Shown here: positions 28,001 through 34,440 of the stretch, piece after piece
Layout: each line of letters begins with the position of its first letter
Numbering within the stretch: position 1 is the stretch's first letter
Assembly (NCBI GenBank): GCA_023667145.1
Contig: JAMPAQ010000005.1
Location: 1 to 39,995, forward strand
DNA from: Pseudoflavonifractor sp.
Lineage (GTDB): Bacteria; Bacteroidota; Bacteroidia; Bacteroidales; Muribaculaceae
Length of the DNA stretch: 39,995 bases
Reading direction: 5' to 3'
Made by a program: the position numbers and the translations under genes
Notes under the pieces: generated by a model
Seen by the model: only the letters and a program-made list of their open reading frames with translations
What the model was told of the DNA's origin: nothing
Databases searched by the model: none

Positions 28001-28386
28001 CTGTAGACCACGCGTCCAAACTCTCCCTGCTGCTCGACTCGCGGTGTGCATGTCACTCCGTCAGTGGTGGTCGATTGATTGCTATTGATCATTTGGGCAG
28101 AGTTGCTGTTTACTTTGATTGAAAGCCAATAGCCATTATTACCATACGTCGATCCATAGTAGGAGTTGCCGATTCTCCCATAAAAATCAAAATTGGCCGA
28201 ATTGAAAAACAGCTCGGTATTACCGACCTGCTCATAGCCGCTCGGCGCTGATGACGTTACTGCACGTGTGCTTACTTTTGGTTTAAGACGGCCTGTACCG
28301 CTGTCAGGCGGTGCCAAGGCCAATACTAACGCTCCCGGCAGCACTATAGCCGTCGTGACGAGCGCTTTCCTGAGTTTGAAAGCCAT
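25054..28386 (-). CDS. LRR and dockerin-like T9SS surface protein (copy B)
   Basis: This 1110-residue protein has an N-terminal signal (hydrophobic to about residue 26) and a beta-sandwich domain containing MGWCWKNRTVPAGE (about 45-270). An MBG-like domain follows (about 440-530, with VEGVDYTVSYSDN). A short leucine-rich-repeat stretch (about 645-715, with LTSLNLYGNKLSG) precedes a dockerin type I-like pair of calcium loops (about 840-905; DVNFNGTVDIAD and DLWEDETLNVQD). The C-terminal part is a cohesin-like beta module and a sorting-tail-like end (DGERIVTKIVT). It is a paralogue of the gene at 28588-32109, with the closest match in the last 687 nt. It is likely secreted by the type IX system and surface-bound. 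The ligand is unknown. Confidence 0.85.
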   Translation of the reverse strand: MAFKLRKALVTTAIVLPGALVLALAPPDSGTGRLKPKVSTRAVTSSAPSGYEQVGNTELFFNSANFDFYGRIGNSYYGSTYGNNGYWLSIKVNSNSAQMINSNQSTTTDGVTCTPRVEQQGEFGRVVYSVYNGNETDAVVSLGTYADVMIGSNDYAPISRRVDMIGATYGVSMKDNGAAQLCVLFGSGLAGVNGVDDFWFGYYSQNRSPSEMVGNYTQGGNFMVENGGYDSGMGWCWKNRTVPAGETVEFSYLIGVGDVNLEPTSSFTTTLENIDPWNDLTQVQTITINGEYESPAGQNGRIEYSVEDSEEWSPLTDELTSGSEFSTTLSVKFTPYKSNHVIRFRTVDIVGNTTMLNPIVYKDVYYYTLSGVKSLPYNFGEPVYQTDVECALPAEQYKLTNYSNNTGVGTASFKMEGVFPYTNGFKEYTFNITPRELEGEIIVDEGEYVYTGSYVCPTWSWSDERFANLVEGVDYTVSYSDNYFAGTATVAVYGRGNFTGSIEGHFTINKAPLDWTDFDIRYEEDAIYTGYEKWIEVGHGSYFLYDKGKAICVNTSDGTTLQSYPKEPGKYDIYLTVDENLCYLDTDTVKIGEMNIYALNQEDFNNFQNLRRALEEQVELSWPETPDAISVATQSYDVLKFSEGRITELNLAWLGLVEIPEELYALNRLTSLNLYGNKLSGNISDIVNRLPLLTKLDVRGNKFTNIDSPLPERISTSDFLFCDQEIDMDLNLSDFGSQTFDFAAIARLVPNIVLYNPYQRNFTCSQICFYNFGSPWWIREIKTNETGGIEIDDHGYAIPDYHGKSGDIIRIGTQLKNSTDEMGETDNFQYLNIKLSFSPGDVNFNGTVDIADLQTIIRRIFGRDTPSIFGFNFTAADLWEDETLNVQDIVMHTNILTDYRPEADNATRRHRSLAADDADVARVYCRDGQLIIDSPIPVAAFDIVVTGNSAQLTAQMRSLGFTAAVVVKDGYAHIVGYSLSGAEIPAGQYAVADVDDSARAYSCTLSDIEANIIPSATGQHTGIDGAAISGTRVHLDGNSLYLTTANGVHTRWSVHTTAGTPVAAGECETVAGTNLLTTLDSGITAVAIVTVETDGERIVTKIVTGQHANN
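25090..25776 (-). repeat. duplicated 3' module, copy B
   Basis: This 687-nt stretch aligns to 28612-29298 at a constant offset of 3522 with no indel. By eye about 90% of the encoded residues match. It encodes the second dockerin loop, the beta module and the C-terminal tail. Confidence 0.85.
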
Positions 28387-28465
28387 TAGATGATAAAAAT
28401 AAGATAGTTATATATAATTACTATAGTACGGTTTGAATGTCTGTCTCCTACAATCTTTACAGCAA

Positions 28466-28473
28466 CAAATGTA
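28466..28473 (-). promoter_or_regulatory. -7-like element of the copy B gene
   Basis: The minus strand reads TACATTTG (TAnnTTTG). No TTG lies at the normal spacing; the -33 position would fall inside the terminator hairpin. The same box and flanks recur upstream of the paralogue at 32182-32189. Confidence 0.45.
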
Positions 28474-28483
28474 CAAAAAAAGA

Positions 28484-28527
28484 TTAACAAAAGCGATGGG
28501 ATGTCATCTTTTTGACATCCCATCGCT
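28484..28527 (-). terminator. terminator of the copy A LRR gene
   Basis: A perfect 15-bp stem (28492-28506 with 28513-28527) and a 6-nt loop are followed on the minus strand by TTTGTTAATC and a longer T-run. It lies 60 nt after the copy A stop and just upstream of the copy B -7 box. Confidence 0.88.
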
Positions 28528-28587
28528 GCTATTGTCTATAGATTGTCTATATCGGTGATTGTGTGCGATATAGTCTGATGGCCTCGG

Positions 28588-31500
28588 CTATGGGTTGGTG
28601 ACGGCCTTTGCCACGATGCGCTCGCCGTCGGTCTCGACCGTGACGATGGCTACGGCGGTGGTGCCACTGTCGAGCGTGGTGAGCAGGTTGGTGCCGGCGA
28701 CGGTCTCGCACTCCCCGGCGGCTATCAGCGTGCCGGCGATGGTGTGGACGCTCCACCTTGTGTGGCCACCCTTGGCGGTGGTGAGATAGAGGCTGTTGCC
28801 GTCGAGATGTACTGCCGTGCCATTTGCGGCAATACCGTCAATCCCGGTGAACTGCCCTGTGGCGCTCGGTATTATGTTGGCCTCGATGTCCGACAGGGTG
28901 CAGCTGTAGGCGCGGGCAGCGTCGTCAACATCAGCCACGGCATACTGCCCGGCGGGTATCTCGGCCCCCGAGAGGGAGTATCCGACGATGTGGGCATATC
29001 CATCCTTGACAGCGACGGCGGCGGTAAACCCGAGCGACCTCATTTGGGCGGTCAGTTGTGCGCTGTTGCCGGTGACTACGATGTCAAACGCTGCCACGGC
29101 CACGGGCGAGTCGATGATGAGCTGTCCGTCACGGCAGTAGACGCGGGCTGCGTCGGCATCGTCAACCGCGAGTGAGCGCACGCGGCGCGTGGCGTTGTCG
29201 GCCTCGGGACGGTAGCCGGTCAGGATATTGGTGTGCATCACGATATCCTGGACGTTGAGCGTCTCATCCTCCCAAAGGTCAGCCGCCGTGAAGTTGAACG
29301 GCACGGTGCTGTCACTCCTCCCAAATATACTGTTAATCGACATCTGCAAGTCGTTCACCTCCACAGCCCCGTTGAAGTTGACATCTCCCTGCGGGAACAA
29401 CAGCCTGACATCCAGTCGGTATGGGCCATCGCTAGAGCTGTAACCGTATTCATCGATATATGAATAATCGATATATAGCGGCAGGATATCGCCAGATTGC
29501 CCTCGATACATATTTTTTGGGGGCTCGGTGACAAACAAAATTCCGTCTGACGTTACGGAGCATCTCCCTATCCTGAAGTCATTATATATGAGCCCGGATG
29601 GGTAGCTCGACAGGTTGATCTCATAGGGTATGGCAAAACTGCGGGCATAGTGCTGGTAGAGCAGGATGCTTGGCATCAATCCGGCAAATGTCTGTAACAT
29701 TGGCTCCCCCGTGTTGAGCTTGGCAAGGTCCAGTTCTATCTCCGGCTCTTGGTTGTAGCACTCGAAGTTATAGAAATCCTCAGGTAACGGCGAGGTCATT
29801 GTCGTGAACTTGTTGTATGAGACGTCAAGCCAATTCAATCTCGGCAGGTGATCTGTGATCTCACTCACATTCCCGGTTATACTGTTGCCTGACAAGTTAA
29901 GTTCTGTTACTGCCGTCGGTATATGGTTGATAATCTCTCTGATATCCCCGCTAAGCTCATTATTATAGAGATATAGGCATTGGAGTGAGTCAAGCATCCC
30001 CACCTCCTCGGGGACGGTCTTCAATCCGAGTCCCGCCAGATAAAGTCCTGTGACGCGTCCTTTGTCGTAACTGATTCGCGAACTTCTAAATATCGCCTCT
30101 ATAGAGTCGGTGAAATATTCTGGGTAGATGTCAAATTTTACTCTGTTGTATAGATTCAGCACGGCGATGGAGTCGTTCTTGTCTATGGCATGTACGGTGA
30201 GTTCGCGTATCTTCAAGGTATCGGAGGGCGTGGTGCAGCAATGGTTGTCCGGGCACACGACGCTTATATCATATTTGCCCGCAGGTAGGGTGCTCCCGGC
30301 GGGGAACACTCGTCTGCTGGATTTGTCGATGAATATAAGTGACAGGTCATTACTGAATATTCTGATTTCCCCCGTATCCCAGCTCATCGCATCGTCACCG
30401 CATGTCACGGTGATGTCGAGGTCTTTATCCCGGTCATAGACATAAAAATATCCCTCTACATTATTACAGAGGTTCCCATGACCGTTGACGGTTATGCTAC
30501 ATTCCTTTTCTCCCTCATCGTATGACTGGTCAACGTTTGCGTTGTAGTAGTATGAGTAATCCTTTTCATTCACCAGTCCGTCAAAGCGGCTGTTGCTCCA
30601 TTTCCACTCGGGGCGGTGTTCATGTCCCGTCTTTCGCAGGTGAAATGAGTTTGGCACAGTAATGCTGACTCTATTGGCCGCTAAATCGTATGGAGATATT
30701 GATGTCTCATATTCCTTATATCCGAAGTAGTAGGGGAACATTCCTTCGACCCGGAATGTAGCCTTTCCGGCCTCTGTCGCCTGGGTATGGTTTGATACAT
30801 TGTAAAATTTCGGAATTACAAATCCCGTTTTGGGTCGTGTCACGGTTACGTCAGAGGTCGATGGCTTGACCGGGTTTCCGAAGTCATAGATACAAGATTT
30901 ATCAGTTGATACGTCATATGCCGCGATGTCTCTGAATATCAGTGGGTTCAATCTGATGTATTGATTATTCTCATCGACTATAGTAAAGTAGATGTAGTGG
31001 TCTTGAACACTTGACCAGGAGGGTTTATCGAAACGCGTGGATATCGTTTGCCGGAAGTATGTGCCAGATTCCATGTCATCGGTCAGGTCAACCGAAGACC
31101 CATTGTCCACCGAGTAGACTATATGACCCCGGCGCTGTTGAGGATGTTGGTAATATCCTGATATGGTGAGGGTTTGTATCGAATCGGTTTCATTCCATGC
31201 GTTGGAATTGTCGAGGGTCACATTGAAACCTGATGTTGGTTTCAGGTCACCCATGCCGATTAAATATGAGAATGATACGCTCTCCCCGGCGGGAATCGTA
31301 CGGTTTTTCCAACACCATCCCATGCCGCCGTCAATCGGGCTAAACATCGACAGTGTGCTGTTGTCTGGATTGCTTCCGACCATGTAGTTGTCACCTGTGG
31401 TTTCATAGTTACCTACCATGGCCGATTGTGAGGTGTTCATATTGCATTTCCCCATCCAGAAGTCGTCGGGTGATGTAAGGCTGTAGCTGCTTAGCCCGGC

Positions 31501-32109
31501 GCCTGAGTATCGCTTGATGTCCTTTCCAAACAGTATCTGATACCAAATTGGATACTGCCCATCAATAGTGGCATGGCCGGGATCAGTTACAGACAGACCG
31601 TATACTGCTCCCGACTCGGAATCTAATGGCATAAGGATTTCCGAGTCACTGGGCGTTGTTGTGTCCATGTACATGCCGAGGGATACCACAACACTTTTGG
31701 TGTTCGTGTTGGTGAGGTTGTAAGTGACCTGCGCATACTCTCCTGCGGGTTGTGCGGTGCAAGTGAGATAGACACCATCATATCCATACCGTGTATTTTT
31801 CCAATTGATTTCGCGGTATGTCCCGTTATTGACCTGTATGGCTGCCCTGATGCCTTTGTCATCCTTGGTCAGGCCGTAGTATTTACCATCAACATGTGTG
31901 TAAAAATCATGTGTAAACGGGTTGTAAAACAGGTTTGTGATGTCGCCGTTTTTCGTGCCAATCTGGATGTAGTTACTGGGAACACCGGATACGGCTGCTG
32001 CACGTGAAGATATGTTGGCGTTGTCGCTGTTGTCGCTTGCCGATGCCGGTGTCATGACGATGAGCGCCGTGATGACCGATAGCAGTGCTTCTCTGATATT
32101 TGTGGCCAT
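28588..32109 (-). CDS. LRR and dockerin-like T9SS surface protein (copy A)
   Basis: The 1173-residue protein has the same layout as copy B. It has a signal peptide (to about 24), a beta-sandwich with MGWCWKNRTIPAGE (about 45-275), beta modules, and leucine-rich repeats (about 683-775; LQCLYLYNNELSGD and VTELNLSGNSITGN). Dockerin-like calcium loops follow (about 908-960; DVNFNGAVEVND and DLWEDETLNVQD), then the same cohesin-like beta module and sorting tail. It has one more LRR than copy B, and its middle has diverged strongly from it while the 3' 687 nt is nearly the same. It is likely monocistronic: it has its own upstream -7-like box and a strong terminator after the stop. The binding target is unknown. 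Confidence 0.85.
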   Translation of the reverse strand: MATNIREALLSVITALIVMTPASASDNSDNANISSRAAAVSGVPSNYIQIGTKNGDITNLFYNPFTHDFYTHVDGKYYGLTKDDKGIRAAIQVNNGTYREINWKNTRYGYDGVYLTCTAQPAGEYAQVTYNLTNTNTKSVVVSLGMYMDTTTPSDSEILMPLDSESGAVYGLSVTDPGHATIDGQYPIWYQILFGKDIKRYSGAGLSSYSLTSPDDFWMGKCNMNTSQSAMVGNYETTGDNYMVGSNPDNSTLSMFSPIDGGMGWCWKNRTIPAGESVSFSYLIGMGDLKPTSGFNVTLDNSNAWNETDSIQTLTISGYYQHPQQRRGHIVYSVDNGSSVDLTDDMESGTYFRQTISTRFDKPSWSSVQDHYIYFTIVDENNQYIRLNPLIFRDIAAYDVSTDKSCIYDFGNPVKPSTSDVTVTRPKTGFVIPKFYNVSNHTQATEAGKATFRVEGMFPYYFGYKEYETSISPYDLAANRVSITVPNSFHLRKTGHEHRPEWKWSNSRFDGLVNEKDYSYYYNANVDQSYDEGEKECSITVNGHGNLCNNVEGYFYVYDRDKDLDITVTCGDDAMSWDTGEIRIFSNDLSLIFIDKSSRRVFPAGSTLPAGKYDISVVCPDNHCCTTPSDTLKIRELTVHAIDKNDSIAVLNLYNRVKFDIYPEYFTDSIEAIFRSSRISYDKGRVTGLYLAGLGLKTVPEEVGMLDSLQCLYLYNNELSGDIREIINHIPTAVTELNLSGNSITGNVSEITDHLPRLNWLDVSYNKFTTMTSPLPEDFYNFECYNQEPEIELDLAKLNTGEPMLQTFAGLMPSILLYQHYARSFAIPYEINLSSYPSGLIYNDFRIGRCSVTSDGILFVTEPPKNMYRGQSGDILPLYIDYSYIDEYGYSSSDGPYRLDVRLLFPQGDVNFNGAVEVNDLQMSINSIFGRSDSTVPFNFTAADLWEDETLNVQDIVMHTNILTGYRPEADNATRRVRSLAVDDADAARVYCRDGQLIIDSPVAVAAFDIVVTGNSAQLTAQMRSLGFTAAVAVKDGYAHIVGYSLSGAEIPAGQYAVADVDDAARAYSCTLSDIEANIIPSATGQFTGIDGIAANGTAVHLDGNSLYLTTAKGGHTRWSVHTIAGTLIAAGECETVAGTNLLTTLDSGTTAVAIVTVETDGERIVAKAVTNP
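28612..29298 (-). repeat. duplicated 3' module, copy A
   Basis: It aligns without gaps to 25090-25776. The match ends abruptly after the FNFTAADLWEDE coding segment, just before the first dockerin loop, where the two genes become clearly different at nucleotide level. Confidence 0.85.
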
Positions 32110-32181
32110 GGATGTGATGGTAATTGATGGTTATGTGATTACTCGGTTTATTTGCTGTTCTTCTACAACTTTCAGCGGTTG

Positions 32182-32189
32182 CAAATGTA
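32182..32189 (-). promoter_or_regulatory. -7-like element of the copy A gene
   Basis: The minus strand reads TACATTTG, with flanks resembling those at 28466-28473. No -33 TTG is found at the expected distance. It is about 73 nt upstream of the ATG. Confidence 0.45.
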
Positions 32190-32202
32190 CAAAAATCCCA
32201 AC

Positions 32203-32240
32203 AAAAAACGATAGGATGACATAAATCGGCATCCTATCGT
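32203..32240 (-). terminator. terminator of glmS
   Basis: An 11-bp perfect stem (ACGATAGGATG at 32208-32218 and CATCCTATCGT at 32230-32240) is followed on the minus strand by six T residues in all. It lies 58 nt after the glmS stop. Confidence 0.88.
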
Positions 32241-32298
32241 GGTATATCTTTGTATATCTTTGTCGGTGAATGACAGCCGGTCGGTGGGATGTCGGCTG

Positions 32299-34143
32299 CT
32301 ATTCGACGGTGACGCTCTTGGCGAGGTTGCGGGGCATGTCGACATCGCGGCCCTTCATCACGGCGATGTGGTAGGCGAGGAGTTGCAGCGGTATGGCGGC
32401 GATGATGGGCGACAGGCACTCGGGTGCCGAGGGTATCTCAAGGACATGGTCGGCGATGTCGTGGATAGTCGCGTCGCCCTTGGTGACTATGGCGATGACC
32501 GAGCCTCCGCGGGCCTTGACCTGTTGGATGTTGCTGATAATCTTCTCGTGGAGCTTGTCGGTGGGCGCGATGAACACCGTGGGCAGCTCGTTGTCGATGA
32601 GCGCGATGGGCCCATGTTTCATCTCAGCGGCGGGGTAGCCCTCGGCGTGGATGTATGAGATTTCCTTGAGCTTGAGCGCTCCCTCAAGTGCCGTCGGGAA
32701 GTTGTAGCCGCGACCGAGGTAGAGGAAGTTGTGGACGTATGTGTAGATGCTCGACAGGCGCTTGATCTCGTCGTCGAGGGTAAGGGTCTCGGTGATGAGG
32801 TCGGGGAGCTTCTCGATGGCCGAGCTGATCTCGGCGACGCGTGACGAGTCGATGGTGCCGCGCATCTGGCCCATGGCGAGAGCGAGCATGGCAAGCACGG
32901 TGACCTGACCGGTGAACGCCTTGGTGGAGGCGACACCTATCTCCGGGCCGACGTGGATATAGGTGCCGGTGTTGGTCTCGCGGGCTATCGACGAGCCGAC
33001 GACGTTGCACACGCCGTAGACAAACGCGCCGCGCTCCTTGGCGAGCTTGATGGCGGCAAGAGTGTCGGCGGTCTCGCCCGACTGGGAGATGGCGATGACG
33101 ATGTCGCGCTCGGTGAGCACGGGGTTGCTGTAGCGGAACTCTGACGCATACTCCACCTCGACCGGGATGCGTGCTATATCCTGGATAAGTTGCTTGCCGA
33201 TGAGGGCGGCGTGCCATGAGGTGCCGCACGCCACGATGATGATGCGATTGGCGTTGATGAACCGCTCGCAGTTGTCCATGACTCCCGAGAGCTTTATCTC
33301 GGTGCCGTTGTTGACCACGCGTCCGCGTATGCAGTCGCGCAGGGTCTTGGGCTGCTCGTAGATTTCCTTGAGCATGAAGTGGGGGTAGCCACCTTTCTCA
33401 AGCTGCGACACGCTCAGGCGGAGGGTCTGTATGTCGATGTCTGACGGCTCGTTGTCGTTGGTGATGATCTTTAGCGGCTCGCCACGGCGTATGATGGCTA
33501 TCTCGTCGTCCTTGAGGTAGACGACGCGGTTGGTATATTCGATGATGGGGCTTGCGTCCGACCCGAGGAATGTCTCATCGTCACCGATGCCGATGACGAG
33601 CGGCGAACTCTTGCGGGCGGCAATCAGTTGGTCGGGATCCTCCTTGTCGATGAGCGCGATGGCATACGCGCCTATCACCTCCTTGAGGGCCTCGCGGGTG
33701 GCCTCGATGGTCGAGCAGCCGTTGGTGCGCTTTATGTAGTCGATAAACTGCACGAGCACCTCGGTGTCGGTCTCGCTCTTAAACGTGCATCCCTGCTGCT
33801 TGAGCGCCTCCTTGAGCACACTGTAGTTCTCGATTGTGCCGTTGTGCACCAGCGCCAGCTGGCCGTTTGAGCTGTAATGGGGGTGGGCGTTCCTGTCGTT
33901 GGGCTCGCCGTGGGTGGCCCAGCGGGTATGGGCGATGCCGAGCGTGCCGGTGGTATCCTTTGACTGGCAGAAGTGCTCAAGGTCGTTGACCTTGCCGCGT
34001 GACTTGTAGACGTTGAGCTGTCCCTGATTGTTGAGCAGCGCCACGCCCGCGCTGTCATATCCACGGTATTCGAGACGATGGAGTCCCTTGATGAGTATCG
34101 GGTAGGCTTCCTGCGAGCCGATATATCCTACGATTCCGCACAT
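32299..34143 (-). CDS. glmS: glutamine-fructose-6-phosphate aminotransferase (isomerizing)
   Basis: GlmS makes glucosamine-6-phosphate from fructose-6-phosphate and glutamine, the entry step to UDP-GlcNAc for peptidoglycan and lipopolysaccharide. The 614-residue length is normal (about 610). The product starts MCGIVGYIGSQEA, with Cys2 as the N-terminal nucleophile of the glutaminase domain (to about 225). Two SIS sugar-isomerase domains follow (about 290-425 and 460-600, including CGTSWHA and ISQSGETADT). It ends in the conserved DMPRNLAKSVTVE. It is transcribed alone, with a roughly 140-nt leader that contains a GC-rich palindrome. Confidence 0.98.
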   Translation of the reverse strand: MCGIVGYIGSQEAYPILIKGLHRLEYRGYDSAGVALLNNQGQLNVYKSRGKVNDLEHFCQSKDTTGTLGIAHTRWATHGEPNDRNAHPHYSSNGQLALVHNGTIENYSVLKEALKQQGCTFKSETDTEVLVQFIDYIKRTNGCSTIEATREALKEVIGAYAIALIDKEDPDQLIAARKSSPLVIGIGDDETFLGSDASPIIEYTNRVVYLKDDEIAIIRRGEPLKIITNDNEPSDIDIQTLRLSVSQLEKGGYPHFMLKEIYEQPKTLRDCIRGRVVNNGTEIKLSGVMDNCERFINANRIIIVACGTSWHAALIGKQLIQDIARIPVEVEYASEFRYSNPVLTERDIVIAISQSGETADTLAAIKLAKERGAFVYGVCNVVGSSIARETNTGTYIHVGPEIGVASTKAFTGQVTVLAMLALAMGQMRGTIDSSRVAEISSAIEKLPDLITETLTLDDEIKRLSSIYTYVHNFLYLGRGYNFPTALEGALKLKEISYIHAEGYPAAEMKHGPIALIDNELPTVFIAPTDKLHEKIISNIQQVKARGGSVIAIVTKGDATIHDIADHVLEIPSAPECLSPIIAAIPLQLLAYHIAVMKGRDVDMPRNLAKSVTVE

Positions 34144-34193
34144 GATGTTTTTGTCGTGTTAATTCTTTAGTCTGTATCTGTCTACTGTGTTGC

Positions 34194-34211
34194 GCCGCCA
34201 CGCGTGGCGGC
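34194..34211. other. 18-nt GC palindrome in the glmS leader
   Basis: GCCGCCACGCGTGGCGGC is fully self-complementary. As RNA it would form a hairpin about 50 nt before the glmS start codon; as DNA it could be an operator. Confidence 0.5.
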
Positions 34212-34291
34212 ACGGATGGTTGTAGTGTTGGGTTTGTTTTACGGTATTAGCCTGTGAGTTCATGACATTCGCCGTATTGATATCAACGTTG

Positions 34292-34299
34292 CAAAGATA
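34292..34299 (-). promoter_or_regulatory. -7 element of the glmS promoter
   Basis: The minus strand reads TATCTTTG. The usual -33 TTG is not seen at 19-21 nt, so the upstream part is weak. The inferred start is near 34285. Confidence 0.6.
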
Positions 34300-34351
34300 A
34301 CAAAATTGTCCGTAAAAACCCACTCCCCGCCAAAATTCCCATCCAAGTATC

Positions 34352-34383
34352 CATGTTTTGTCGCGCGGAAACCCCATTTTGTC
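34352..34383 (+). promoter_or_regulatory. candidate LytTR-type direct repeat
   Basis: TTTTGTC occurs at 34356-34362 and 34377-34383, exactly 21 bp apart, each preceded by CC at the same distance. The second copy ends 7 bp before the -33 element. Spacing of 21-22 bp fits LytTR response-regulator binding sites; the regulator gene lies in the same operon. Confidence 0.4.
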
Positions 34384-34390
34384 TCAAAAC

Positions 34391-34422
34391 TTGAAGCCAA
34401 AGCGGAATTAGTGGTAATTTTG
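34391..34422 (+). promoter_or_regulatory. promoter of the kinase/regulator/TonB operon
   Basis: TTG (34391-34393), a 21-nt spacer and TAATTTTG (34415-34422) match the consensus. The ATG at 34441 is only about 12 nt after the inferred start. Confidence 0.75.
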
Positions 34423-34440
34423 GAGCATAAAACTTAACGA

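Noticed and set aside
32245..32262. Two tandem TATCTTTG boxes on the plus strand, possible antisense promoter into glmS
   Set aside because: No TTG at the right distance upstream of either box and no gene or conserved RNA seen downstream; kept only as part of the tandem repeat.
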